Shown here: piece by piece, positions 34,707-43,132 of the stretch | How positions within the stretch are numbered: the stretch's first letter is position 1 | Layout: every line of letters starts with the position of its first letter | Assembly: GCA_021802115.1 (NCBI GenBank) | Contig: JAKABA010000009.1 | Location: 1 to 59,457 of the forward strand | From: a bacterium | GTDB taxonomy: Bacteria > Chloroflexota > Dormibacteria > UBA8260 > Bog-877 | Direction: 5' to 3' | DNA: 59,457 bases | The notes under the pieces: model-generated | Told to the model about the DNA's origin: nothing | What the model saw: only the letters and a program-made list of their open reading frames with translations | The model's database searches: none | Made by a program: the position numbers and the translations under genes

Positions 34707-35546
34707 ATGAACCCGGGCCCGCTGGAGCTGAACCGTCGCAACTGGGACGACCGGGCCCGCGTCCACGGCCAGGACCGCGTCTACGACTCGGAGGCGCTGG
34801 TGTCCGGGGCAGGTTCCCTGGCGGCAGCTGAACTCGATGGCTTGCGCCGGGCGGTGGGCTCGGTGGCCAAGCTTGACGTGATCCACCTGCAGTGCCACAT
34901 CGGTTTTGACTCCATCCGCCTGGCCCGGATGGGAGCCAGGGTCACCGGGCTCGACTTCTCGCCGGTGGCCCTGGCCAAGGCCGCCCGGCTGGCCCTCAGG
35001 AGCCGAGTTGAGCTGCGCTTGGTGGAAGCCGACGTGTGCGCTCCGCCGGCCACCCTTTTCGGGCACTTCGATCTCGCCTACGCCACCATTGGCGTCCTCT
35101 GCTGGATCTCGGACATCGGGGCCTGGATGCGGGCTGTCGAACACCTGCTGCGGCCAGGCGGGAGCCTGCTGCTGGTCGAGATCCATCCCTTCCCCGGCAT
35201 GGTCGAGACCATCGATCCGCTCCGGCTGGACTTTCCCTACGGATTCGACGGTCCCCATCGTTTCGACTCTGCGGGCACCTACACCGACCGCGACGCCGTG
35301 ATCGAGGCCACCACCACCGTCCAGTATGCCCACAGCCTGGGCGAGGTGGTCACCGCCGCAGTGGAGTCCGGTCTCGAGGTCCGCTGGCTGGAGGAGCGCA
35401 CCGAGTCGAGCCGGGATCATCGGGGGGACCTCCCGGGCCCCGACCCGGATGGTCTCTACCGGATGCGGCTGGGCGGGCAGCCGGTGCCGCTGGAGTACAC
35501 CTTGATCGCCGGCAAACCTGGCGGGATGGTCCCGCTTGGCCCCTGA
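34707..35546 (+). CDS. SAM-dependent class I methyltransferase
   Basis: 279 residues. VIHLQCHIGFDSIRLARMGARVTGLDFS is motif I of a class I methyltransferase with a Cys-His in place of the usual Gly-rich loop, seen in a group of uncharacterised bacterial enzymes (MMRRTGXNWXXRAxxH-like N-terminus: LNRRNWDDRARVHG). Motif post-I is VEADVCA; FDLAYATIGVLCWI is motif II. Small-molecule substrate unknown. ATG start with a -10 element 6 nt upstream. Confidence 0.87.
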   Translation: MNPGPLELNRRNWDDRARVHGQDRVYDSEALVSGAGSLAAAELDGLRRAVGSVAKLDVIHLQCHIGFDSIRLARMGARVTGLDFSPVALAKAARLALRSRVELRLVEADVCAPPATLFGHFDLAYATIGVLCWISDIGAWMRAVEHLLRPGGSLLLVEIHPFPGMVETIDPLRLDFPYGFDGPHRFDSAGTYTDRDAVIEATTTVQYAHSLGEVVTAAVESGLEVRWLEERTESSRDHRGDLPGPDPDGLYRMRLGGQPVPLEYTLIAGKPGGMVPLGP

Positions 35547-35562
35547 CCCGGCGCTCCCGGTC

Positions 35563-36567
35563 TCACCAGGGACCGTGGGGGCTGGAGTTGGCAGCCCGCA
35601 GGGCGGCCACGTAGCCGGCCCTGGCATGAGCCGTCGCATCAGTCCCGGACGGCACCGCCAACCTCCCCCGGAAATCGTCAACCCTGGCGAATCCCTTCCG
35701 CGCCATCCACTCGGTCAGGCCGTCGAGCAGCACCCGGGCATGTTGGGGCCCGTGCCGCAGCAAAGCCGAGGTGGTCATCACCACATCGGCTCCGGCGAGC
35801 AGGTAGCGGGCCACGTCGTCAGGCCCCTCGACCCCGGTGGTGGCCGCCAGGCCCGCCTTCACCCTCCCCCTCAAAAGCGCGATCCAGGTGCGCGCCAGCC
35901 GCGCCTCCCGGGGGTTGGACAGGCCCACTGTCGACACCACCCCGAGCGACTCTGAGTCGATGTCGGGGTAAAGGAAGCGGTTGAAGAGCACCAGGGCGCC
36001 CGCGCCGGCCCGGTCCAGCTCCACCGCCATCTCCCCCATGGAGCTGAAGTAGGGATTGAGCTTGACCGCGACCGGTACCGTCACCGCCGCCTTGACCAGC
36101 TGCAGGATCTCCAGGTGGCGGCGCTCCGCGTCGCGGCCCGAGATGCTGGGGTCTCCTGGCAGGTAGCTGATGTTGAGCTCGATCGCGACCGCTCCCGAGT
36201 CCTGCATCGCCCTGGCGTAGTCGGTCCAGCCGGTGGGGCTGGCCCCGTTCAGGCTGCCGATCACGGGAATGTCCACGGCGGCGGCGGCCCGCTCCAGCAG
36301 GTCGAGGTAGGGTCTGGGCCCGAAGCCGGCGGAGGTGGGGAAGTAGGAGAGCGACTCGGGGAAGCTGTCGCTGCCCGCCTCGATCAGCCGGGCCTGGCGG
36401 GCCGCCTCCTCGGCCAGCTCCTCCTCGAAGAGCGAGTGCAGCACCACCGCCCCCACCCCGGCGTCGGCCAGGCTGCGCACCCCGTCCACCGTGTGGCAGA
36501 GGGGTGAGGCGGACGCCACCAGCGGGTTGCGCAGCTGCAGCCCCATGTAGTCGGTTCTGAGCTCCAT
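35563..36567 (-). CDS. Dihydroorotate dehydrogenase-like flavoprotein
   Basis: 334 residues, FMN-binding TIM barrel. NPLVASASPLCHTVDGV at the N-terminus and VIGSLNGASPTGW, ELNISY, VKLNP and GVEGPDDVARYLLAGADVVM cover the FMN and barrel motifs. The catalytic Cys or Ser of true PyrD is not certain. The same kind of protein commonly follows nifJ in other bacteria, which argues for a role with the oxidoreductase rather than in pyrimidine synthesis. ATG overlaps the nifJ TGA by 1 nt (TGATG). Confidence 0.88.
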   Translation of the reverse strand: MELRTDYMGLQLRNPLVASASPLCHTVDGVRSLADAGVGAVVLHSLFEEELAEEAARQARLIEAGSDSFPESLSYFPTSAGFGPRPYLDLLERAAAAVDIPVIGSLNGASPTGWTDYARAMQDSGAVAIELNISYLPGDPSISGRDAERRHLEILQLVKAAVTVPVAVKLNPYFSSMGEMAVELDRAGAGALVLFNRFLYPDIDSESLGVVSTVGLSNPREARLARTWIALLRGRVKAGLAATTGVEGPDDVARYLLAGADVVMTTSALLRHGPQHARVLLDGLTEWMARKGFARVDDFRGRLAVPSGTDATAHARAGYVAALRAANSSPHGPW

Positions 36568-39500
36568 CAGTGCAGCCGGCGAGCGTCGGCCGCGAAGCGC
36601 TGGGCCGGCCAGGTCGCCATCTCCTCGTAGGTGTCCCAACGCAGCTTGACCGCGGCCTGAGAGAGCCCCGCCAGGCGCTCGGCCTCGGCTGGGTCGGAGT
36701 TGGCCAGCATCGAGTAGCGCAGCTCCCGCTGGCTGTACTCCTCCAGCCGCAGGTGGGGCCGGGCGGAGTCGAGCAGGAAGGGATTGCGACCGGCCGCCCG
36801 CAGCTTCGGGTCATAGCGGACCAGGGGCCAGTAGCCACTGGCCACCGCCCGATACTGCTGGTCGAGGCCCTGCCGCATGTCGATGCCGTGGGCGATGCAG
36901 TGGCTGTAGGCGATCACCAGCGAGGGTCCGTCGTAGGCCTCCGCCTCGCGGAACGCCTGCAGGGTCTGCTGGGGGTCGGCGCCCATCGCGACCCGGGCCA
37001 CGTAGACGGTCCCGTAGGCGATCGCCTGCAGCGCCAGGTCCTTCTTCTCCACGGTCTTGCCGGCGGCCGCGAACTTGGCCACCGCGCCCAGCGGGGTGGC
37101 CTTGGACATCTGCCCGCCGGTGTTGGAGTAGACCTCGGTGTCCAGCACCAAGACGTTGACATCGTGACCACTGGCAAGGACGTGGTCGAGGCCTCCATAG
37201 CCGATGTCATAGGCCCAACCGTCGCCGCCGACCAGCCAGACGCTGCGCCGCACCAGGTGGTCGACCACGCTGGCAAGGTCGACCGCCGCCGGCGCCTCCA
37301 GGGTGGCCAGGCGGCGCTTCAGCTCGGCGACGCGCTCACGCTGGGAGCGGAACTCCGACTCGGACCGTTGGGGCGCGCTGAGGATGGCGTCCACCAGCTC
37401 GCCACCCAGCTTCTCCCGCAGCTCCGACAGCAGCCGGCGGGCCAGGTCGACATGGCTGTCGGCGGCCAGGCGCAGCCCCAGGCCGAACTCGGCGTTGTCC
37501 TCGAAGAGGGAATTGGACCAGGCCGGGCCGCGGCCGTCGGAGTTGACCGTCCAGGGGGTGGTGGGCAGGTTGCCACCGTAGATCGAGGAGCAGCCGGTGG
37601 CGTTGGCGATGGTGGCGCGGTCGCCGAAGAGCTGGGAGAGCAGCTTGAGATATGGGGTCTCGCCGCAGCCGGCGCAGGCGCCTGAGAACTCGAAGAGCGG
37701 CTGCAGGAACTGGGCGCCGCGGACGGTCCCGAAGTCGACCCGCGAGCGCCTGGCGTAGGGCAGGGTCTCGAAGAACGCGATGTTGCCGCGCTCGATGGTC
37801 ACCAGCGGCTCGCGGTCGGCCAGGTTGATCGCCCTGCGCTCGGTGTTGTCAGGGGCCGTCACCGGGCAGGCCTCCACACACAGGGCGCACCCCGTGCAGT
37901 CCTCGGCGTACACCTGCAGGGTGTAGTTGGTGGCCGGGAGCCCGCGGGCCGAGAGGGGCGCCGACCGGAAGCTGGCCGGGGCCCCGACCAGGGCGGACTC
38001 GGGGTAGTACTTCGAGCGGATCACGCTGTGGGGGCACACGAAGCTGCAGTTGCCACACTGGATGCAGAGGTCGGGGTCCCAGAGCGCGACCAGGTCGGAG
38101 ACATTGCGCTTCTCGTAGGCGGCGGTGCCGCTGGGCCAGGTCCCGTCCACCGGCAGCGCGCTCACCGGCAGCTGGTCGCCCCGCCCCGCGATCATCTCCG
38201 CGGTCACCCGCTGGACGAACTCGGGGGCGCCGGCGGGGACCGGTGGCGGCAGCTCCGCCGTGGAGGTCACCTTGGAGGGCAGCTCGACCAGGGCCAGCGC
38301 CGCCAGGGCCTGGTCGACGGCCTGCAGGTTGGCCGCCACCACCTTTGAGCCGCGCGCGCCATAGCTCTTGGTGATCGCCGCCTTGATCCGAGCGATCGCC
38401 CGCTCCGGCTCGAGCACCCCGGAGATGGCGAAGAAACAGGTCTGCAGCACCGTGTTGACCCGTCCTCCCAGGCCCACCTCGCGCGCGATCCGGCCAGCGT
38501 CGATCACGTAGAGCTTGAGTCCCTTCTCCAGGATCTCGGCCTGAATCGGACGGGCGAGCGCGTCCCACACCTGGTCTGGGGGGTGGGGGGCGTTGAGCAG
38601 CAGGGTCGCCCCCGGGGCGGCACAGCCCAGGATGTCGACCCGCTCCAGGAGCTCGAAATGGTGGCAGCCGACAAAGCTGGCCCGGCTCACCAGGTAGGGG
38701 GCCCGGATCGGGTCGGGCCCGAAGCGCAGGTGGGAGATGGTCTGCGACCCCGACTTCTTGGAGTCGTAGACGAAGTACCCCTGGGCGTAGAGGTTGGCCT
38801 CCACGCCCAGGATCTTGATGGTGTTCTTGTTGGCGCCCACGGTGCCATCGGAACCCAGGCCGAAGAAGACCGCCCGAACCGTGGTCGGAGCCTCGATGTC
38901 GAGCCCCGATTGGTAGCCGATGCTGGTGCCGGAGACGTCGTCGTTGATGCCCACGGTGAAGCGGCGGCGGGGGTGCTCCCGGCCCAGCTCCTCGAACACT
39001 CCGGCCACCATCCCGGGCGTGAACTCCTTCGAGGAGAGCCCGTAGCGGCCGCCGATCACCATCGGGATTGGCCCTCGCTCGGCGTGCGTCTGAGCCTCCG
39101 CCAGAGCCCCCAGAACATCCAGGAAGAGCGGCTCGCCCAGCGATCCCGGCTCCTTGGTCCGGTCCATGACCGCGACCCTGGTTGCCGTCGCCGGCAGAGC
39201 CGCCAGCAGCTCGGCGGCCGGGAACGGGCGGTAGAGGCGGACCGTCAGGACGCCCACCCGCTCGCCCCTTTGGTTCAGGTGGGCGACCGTCTCCCGCGCG
39301 GTCTCGGCTCCCGAACCCATCACCACCATCACCCGCTCCGCCTTCGGGTGACCCGTGTAGTCGACCAGGCGGTAGTGGCGCCCGGTGCGCTCTCCGAGCT
39401 GCGCCAGAGCGCCCGCCACCAGGTCCGGGACCCGCTCGTAATAGGGGTTCACCGTCTCCCGCGCCTGGAAGTAGACATCAGGGTTCTGCGAGGTCCCGCG

Positions 39501-40136
39501 GATGAACGGATGCTCCGGGGACATCGCCCGCTGGCGGTGGGCTCGAACCAGTTCCAGGGGCACCATCGCGGCCAGGTCCTCGTCGGACAGCAGCTCGATG
39601 GTGTTCAGTTCATGGGAGGTCCGGAAGCCGTCGAAGAAGTGCACGAAGGGAACTCGCGACCGGAGCGTGGCGGCCTGGGCCACCGCCGCCAGGTCCTGGG
39701 CCTCCTGGACCGACGACGAGGCCAGCAGGGCGAACCCGGTCTGACGGACCGCCATCACGTCGGAGTGGTCTCCGAAGATCGAAAGTGCCTGGGCCGCGAG
39801 GGAGCGGGCCGCGATGTGGAACACGGTAGGGGTCAGCTCTCCGGCGATCTTGTACATGTTGGGGATCATCAGCAGCAGCCCCTGGGAAGCGGTGAAGGTG
39901 GTCGAGAGGGCCCCGCCCTGGAGGGCCCCGTGCAGGGCTCCCGCGGCACCGCCCTCACTCTGCATCTCCACCACCCGGGGGACGTTGCCCCAGATGTTGG
40001 GGCGTCCCTGGCTGGCCCACTCGTCGGCCAGCTCGGCCATCGGGGAAGCCGGTGTGATCGGGAAGATGCCGCAGACCTCGTTCAGGCGGTAGGCGACCGA
40101 GGCCACCGCCTCGTTGCCGTCGACCGTCGCCGACAT
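36567..40136 (-). CDS. nifJ: Pyruvate:ferredoxin (flavodoxin) oxidoreductase
   Basis: 1189 residues, full-length single-chain PFOR: pyruvate + CoA + oxidised ferredoxin to acetyl-CoA + CO2 + reduced ferredoxin. FPITPASPMAELADEW is the N-terminal domain I start. GLGSDGTVGANKNTIKIL is the gamma-domain CoA region. Two 4Fe-4S cysteine sets are CIQCGNCSFVCPH and CTGCALCVEACPV. GACAGCGETPYLKLL carries further cluster cysteines, and GGDGWAYDIGYGGLDHV is the thiamine-diphosphate motif. ATG 40136 overlaps the upstream stop by 1 nt. Three-gene operon with GltD-like and DHOD-like partners. Confidence 0.97.
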   Translation of the reverse strand: MSATVDGNEAVASVAYRLNEVCGIFPITPASPMAELADEWASQGRPNIWGNVPRVVEMQSEGGAAGALHGALQGGALSTTFTASQGLLLMIPNMYKIAGELTPTVFHIAARSLAAQALSIFGDHSDVMAVRQTGFALLASSSVQEAQDLAAVAQAATLRSRVPFVHFFDGFRTSHELNTIELLSDEDLAAMVPLELVRAHRQRAMSPEHPFIRGTSQNPDVYFQARETVNPYYERVPDLVAGALAQLGERTGRHYRLVDYTGHPKAERVMVVMGSGAETARETVAHLNQRGERVGVLTVRLYRPFPAAELLAALPATATRVAVMDRTKEPGSLGEPLFLDVLGALAEAQTHAERGPIPMVIGGRYGLSSKEFTPGMVAGVFEELGREHPRRRFTVGINDDVSGTSIGYQSGLDIEAPTTVRAVFFGLGSDGTVGANKNTIKILGVEANLYAQGYFVYDSKKSGSQTISHLRFGPDPIRAPYLVSRASFVGCHHFELLERVDILGCAAPGATLLLNAPHPPDQVWDALARPIQAEILEKGLKLYVIDAGRIAREVGLGGRVNTVLQTCFFAISGVLEPERAIARIKAAITKSYGARGSKVVAANLQAVDQALAALALVELPSKVTSTAELPPPVPAGAPEFVQRVTAEMIAGRGDQLPVSALPVDGTWPSGTAAYEKRNVSDLVALWDPDLCIQCGNCSFVCPHSVIRSKYYPESALVGAPASFRSAPLSARGLPATNYTLQVYAEDCTGCALCVEACPVTAPDNTERRAINLADREPLVTIERGNIAFFETLPYARRSRVDFGTVRGAQFLQPLFEFSGACAGCGETPYLKLLSQLFGDRATIANATGCSSIYGGNLPTTPWTVNSDGRGPAWSNSLFEDNAEFGLGLRLAADSHVDLARRLLSELREKLGGELVDAILSAPQRSESEFRSQRERVAELKRRLATLEAPAAVDLASVVDHLVRRSVWLVGGDGWAYDIGYGGLDHVLASGHDVNVLVLDTEVYSNTGGQMSKATPLGAVAKFAAAGKTVEKKDLALQAIAYGTVYVARVAMGADPQQTLQAFREAEAYDGPSLVIAYSHCIAHGIDMRQGLDQQYRAVASGYWPLVRYDPKLRAAGRNPFLLDSARPHLRLEEYSQRELRYSMLANSDPAEAERLAGLSQAAVKLRWDTYEEMATWPAQRFAADARRLH

Positions 40137-41764
40137 CAGACGGTCTCCGCCACCATCTCGATGGCGTGGACGGGGCATTGCTCGAAGCAGACCCCGCAGC
40201 CGGTGCAGCGGTCGTAGTTGAAGCGATACCGGTGCCCCACCCCGAGCTTGATCACGGCGTCCTCGGGGCAGGCTCCCAGGCAGCCGTCGCACTCGAAGCA
40301 GTTGCCGCAGGAGAGGCAGCGTCCGGCCTCGTAGACGGCCGCCTCGGCGGAGAGGCCTCCTGCCACCTCGGCGAAGGTGCTGACCCGCTCGGAGGGCTCC
40401 AGCTCCGGCTGATGGCGGCGATCGGCATCCCCGAAGTACCACAGGTGCAGGCGGTCGAAGCTGGCCAGCTGGTGCTTGGGGAGGTTGGTCAAGTCGGCGC
40501 CCCGCAAAAAGGCGTCGATGTGGCCCGCCGCCTTCTTGCCGTGGCCGACGCCCACCGTGACGGTGCGTTCCGCCGGGACCATGTCGCCGCCGGCGAAGAG
40601 CCCGGGGCTTCCGGTCATCATCGAGCTCGAGACCACGACCGTGCCGTCGGCCTTGAACTCCACCCCAGGCATCGACCTCAGGAAGTCGGTGTCGGCGTCC
40701 TGGCCGACGGCCATGATCACGGTGTCCGCGGCCAGGGTCTCGAACCGGCCGGTGGGCTGGGGGAATCCATCCTGGTCGAGCTCCATCGCCTCGACGGTTA
40801 GCTCGGGGCCCTCAAAGGCGGTGATCGTGCGCAGCCAGTTGATCCTGACCCCCTCCCGCTCGGCCTGGTCAGCCTCATCCTCGTGGGCCGGCATCTGGGC
40901 GCGGGTCCGGCGGTAGACGATGACCGCCTCATCGGCACCCAGCCGGCGCGCCGTGCGAGCCGCGTCCATGGCGGTGTTGCCACCCCCGTAAATGGCGACC
41001 CGGCGGCCGATCACGGGCCGTTCGCCGGCCGCGACCTTGCTCAGGAAGGAGAGCGCGTCCACGATCCGGCGGGCATCCTGGGCCGGAATGTCGACATGCT
41101 TGGAGAGGTGCGCGCCCACGGCCACGAAGACCGCGTCGAAGGCGCCCTCCAGCCGCTCGGCGCCGAGGTCCTGGACCCGGTGCCCCAGGGTGATCCGCAC
41201 CCCGAGCGCGGCAATCCGGGCCAGCTCGCCCGCGAGCACGTCTCGCGGCAGCCGGTAGGCGGGGATCCCATAGCGCATCATCCCGCCCGCCTCGGCGCCG
41301 GCGTCCCGGATCTCGACCTGGTGGCCGCGCCGGGCCAGGTGGTAGGCGGCCGAGAGCCCGCTGGGCCCGGCTCCGACCACCAGGACCCGCTTCCCCGTCC
41401 GGGCCGGGGCGGCCGGGTACTGCCACCCCCGTTCCAGGGCCAGGTCACCCAGAAATCGCTCGACGGAGTGAATGGAGACCGCACTGTCCAGCTCGGCCCG
41501 GTTGCAGACGGTCTCGCAGGGGTGATAGCAGACCCGTCCGTGGATGGCTGGCATGGGATTGTCCTCGACCAGCTCCCGCCAGGCCGCCTCCGGATGCCCG
41601 GCGTGGACCTGGGCCAGCCAGGCCTGAATGTTCTCACCCGCTGGACAGCCCTGGTTGCAGGGTGGGAGCAGGTCTAGGTACACCGGGCGGCGGCTCCGCA
41701 CGGGGCCGGCGCCCGAGGGGGGCCTGAGCAGGTCGGCCGGGGCCGTGAAGTCTCTCCCCGTCAT
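40136..41764 (-). CDS. GltD-like NAD(P)H:ferredoxin oxidoreductase with C-terminal 4Fe-4S domain
   Basis: 542 residues. N-terminal Fer4_20-like domain (PCNQGCPAGENIQAWL; CYHPCETVCNR), then FAD motif VVGAGPSGLSAAYHLARRG, NAD(P) motif IYGGGNTAMDAARTARR, and C-terminal FAD motif LFAGGDM. The end has two cysteine groups: CLSCGNCFECDGCLGACPEDA and CTGCGVCFEQCPVHA. It resembles glutamate-synthase small subunit (GltD) but sits with nifJ and has no large subunit, so it probably passes electrons between NAD(P)H and ferredoxin for PFOR. ATG start at 41764. Confidence 0.9.
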   Translation of the reverse strand: MTGRDFTAPADLLRPPSGAGPVRSRRPVYLDLLPPCNQGCPAGENIQAWLAQVHAGHPEAAWRELVEDNPMPAIHGRVCYHPCETVCNRAELDSAVSIHSVERFLGDLALERGWQYPAAPARTGKRVLVVGAGPSGLSAAYHLARRGHQVEIRDAGAEAGGMMRYGIPAYRLPRDVLAGELARIAALGVRITLGHRVQDLGAERLEGAFDAVFVAVGAHLSKHVDIPAQDARRIVDALSFLSKVAAGERPVIGRRVAIYGGGNTAMDAARTARRLGADEAVIVYRRTRAQMPAHEDEADQAEREGVRINWLRTITAFEGPELTVEAMELDQDGFPQPTGRFETLAADTVIMAVGQDADTDFLRSMPGVEFKADGTVVVSSSMMTGSPGLFAGGDMVPAERTVTVGVGHGKKAAGHIDAFLRGADLTNLPKHQLASFDRLHLWYFGDADRRHQPELEPSERVSTFAEVAGGLSAEAAVYEAGRCLSCGNCFECDGCLGACPEDAVIKLGVGHRYRFNYDRCTGCGVCFEQCPVHAIEMVAETV

Positions 41765-41873
41765 GGCCGCACCCGGTGGCGACGCCGGTTGGCTCGCGCT
41801 TGGGCCGGCCCCACGCCGACCCGTTTCGGCGACGGTATCGACCGGGCCCCCCGGCCCGTGTCCCCCCTCATGT

Positions 41874-41890
41874 CCCGAGGATAACTCGGG
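41874..41890. promoter_or_regulatory. Small inverted repeat upstream of the PFOR operon
   Basis: CCCGAG-GATAA-CTCGGG, a perfect 6-bp repeat about 110 nt upstream of the GltD-like start, in the 260-bp gap to the RNase P RNA gene. Possible operator; no regulator is next to it. Confidence 0.35.
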
Positions 41891-42024
41891 GCCCGATGGC
41901 GAACGCACAGGTGAGATTCGGGCTCGGCCGAGCCCCCGTCCCAGATTCGGCGCGGGACCTGGTGCCGGGCGCCCGTGGCTGGGGCGAGGCGGCGGCCTCC
42001 CTCCGGCTCCGCTACCATGGCCCC

Positions 42025-42420
42025 GGGTGGCGGGCAGATGGCCGCGACCGGGACGTCCCGGCCGAGGAAAGTCCGAGCTCCAAAGAGCAGGGCGCCGGGT
42101 AACCCCCGGCGAGGGAAACCTCAGGGAGAGTGCCACAGAAATACACAGCCGGCGGGGAGCCCGTCGGCAACGGTGAAATGGTGGGGTAAGAGCCCACCGG
42201 CGGCCGGGTGACCGGCCGGCCAGGTAAACCCCGTCCGGAGCAAGACCCGGCAGGGTGCGGGTGGCGACACCCCTGGACTGCTCGTCCAGATGCACCCGGG
42301 TGGGTCGCTGGAGGTGGCGGGCGACCGCCACCGTAGATGGATGGCCATCGCCCCTCGGGGGGAGTCCCGCCGCGCGGGAGGCCCGGGGGGCACAGAACTC
42401 GGCTTACCGCTCGCCTTCCC
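42025..42420 (+). ncRNA. rnpB: RNase P RNA, bacterial type A
   Basis: Catalytic RNA that matures the 5' ends of tRNAs. Landmarks in order: GAGGAAAGTCCGAGCTCC (5' strand of P4 and J3/4), GCCACAGAAATAC, GGGGTAAGAGCCCACCG, CCAGGTAAACCCCG, GATGGATGGCCATC and the 3' P4 strand ACAGAACTCGGCTTA. The ends pair: GGCGGGC at 42029-42035 with GCTCGCC at 42409-42415 (P1). TACCAT at 42013-42018 is a reasonable -10 with the transcript starting near 42025. A terminator hairpin follows at 42428. Confidence 0.96.
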
Positions 42421-42427
42421 CACTCCC

Positions 42428-42452
42428 CGCAGGGGGGCTCGCCCCCCCTGCG
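42428..42452 (+). terminator. Terminator hairpin of rnpB
   Basis: About 10-bp near-perfect GC stem (GCAGGGGGG / CCCCCCCTGC, one unpaired C) with a 4-nt loop, 8 nt after the RNase P RNA end. No U tract follows. Confidence 0.65.
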
Positions 42453-42555
42453 CCACTCCCTGAGGCCATCCCCCACAAGTCGGTAGGGATGAAGTGGGCT
42501 CCAGCCCCCACCTGATTTGAATTCACGTTTGGGCCTACAACCCAGCCGGTGGGGA

Positions 42556-42584
42556 TTGACCTATTGCCCTTGAACTGATACAGT
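42556..42584 (+). promoter_or_regulatory. Sigma-70-type promoter of the mraZ operon
   Basis: TTGACC (42556-42561), 17 nt, TACAGT (42579-42584) with TG just before the -10 (extended -10). It lies directly upstream of the MraZ binding repeats and 84 nt before the mraZ ATG. Confidence 0.7.
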
Positions 42585-42604
42585 CCTCCCATTCCGGACA
42601 ATGG

Positions 42605-42629
42605 TGGGGAGAAGTGGTGAACATTGGGG
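42605..42629 (+). promoter_or_regulatory. MraZ operator repeats
   Basis: Three 5-nt G-rich repeats at exact 10-bp spacing: TGGGG (42605-42609), TGGTG (42615-42619), TGGGG (42625-42629). MraZ is known to bind such TGGGN repeats with 10-bp period in the mraZ promoter and to repress its own operon. The repeats lie about 20 nt after the -10, where they would block transcription. Confidence 0.75.
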
Positions 42630-42667
42630 ACCAGCTGGCAAGCGATGGGTCCAGGGGCTGAGAGCCG

Positions 42668-43132
42668 ATGGCCTTCTACGGCTCCTACGTGCACGCGCTC
42701 GACGAGAAGGGGCGCGTGGCGGTGCCGGCCCGCTTCCGGGACAGCCTCCTGGGCGGAGTGGTCACCAAGGGGCCGGAGTACGCGTTGGTGATGTACCCAC
42801 CCGCCTACTGGGAGAAGCTGGTGGCGGAGCGGGACTACTCCGATGTCGCCGAGCCTGAGTATCGGGACTACCTGTTCCACTTCTTCTCTTCCTCGCAGCA
42901 GATCAGCTGGGACGCGCAGGGGCGGCTCTTGCTGGCCCCGCCCCTCCGGGAGCACGCGGAGTTCAGCCGCAACGCAGTCTTCGTGGGCCTGAACCAGGCG
43001 GTCGAGATCTACAGCGAGGAGCACTTCGCCCAGCGTGCCCAGCGGCTCGAGCCGGTCACCTGGGAGCGGATCCGCGCCCACATGTCCGGGCGGCTCGCCA
43101 AGGGGGTCTCCGGACCGGAGCTTCCGGCATGA
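42668..43132 (+). CDS. mraZ: Transcriptional regulator MraZ
   Basis: DNA-binding repressor of the division and cell-wall cluster. 154 residues. The first SpoVT/AbrB-like half-domain is YVHALDEKGRVAVPARFRDSL, the second ISWDAQGRLLLAPPLREHA; the DxKGR and DxxGR motifs that contact DNA are both present. ATG start. First gene of the cluster; its stop overlaps the rsmH start (ATGA). Predicted binding repeats lie in its promoter. Confidence 0.96.
   Translation: MAFYGSYVHALDEKGRVAVPARFRDSLLGGVVTKGPEYALVMYPPAYWEKLVAERDYSDVAEPEYRDYLFHFFSSSQQISWDAQGRLLLAPPLREHAEFSRNAVFVGLNQAVEIYSEEHFAQRAQRLEPVTWERIRAHMSGRLAKGVSGPELPA

Noticed and set aside
40136..42331. 731-codon frame that extends the GltD-like gene upstream through the RNase P RNA
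   Set aside because: The added N-terminus overlaps rnpB on the opposite strand and lacks protein-like features; the protein starts at 41764.
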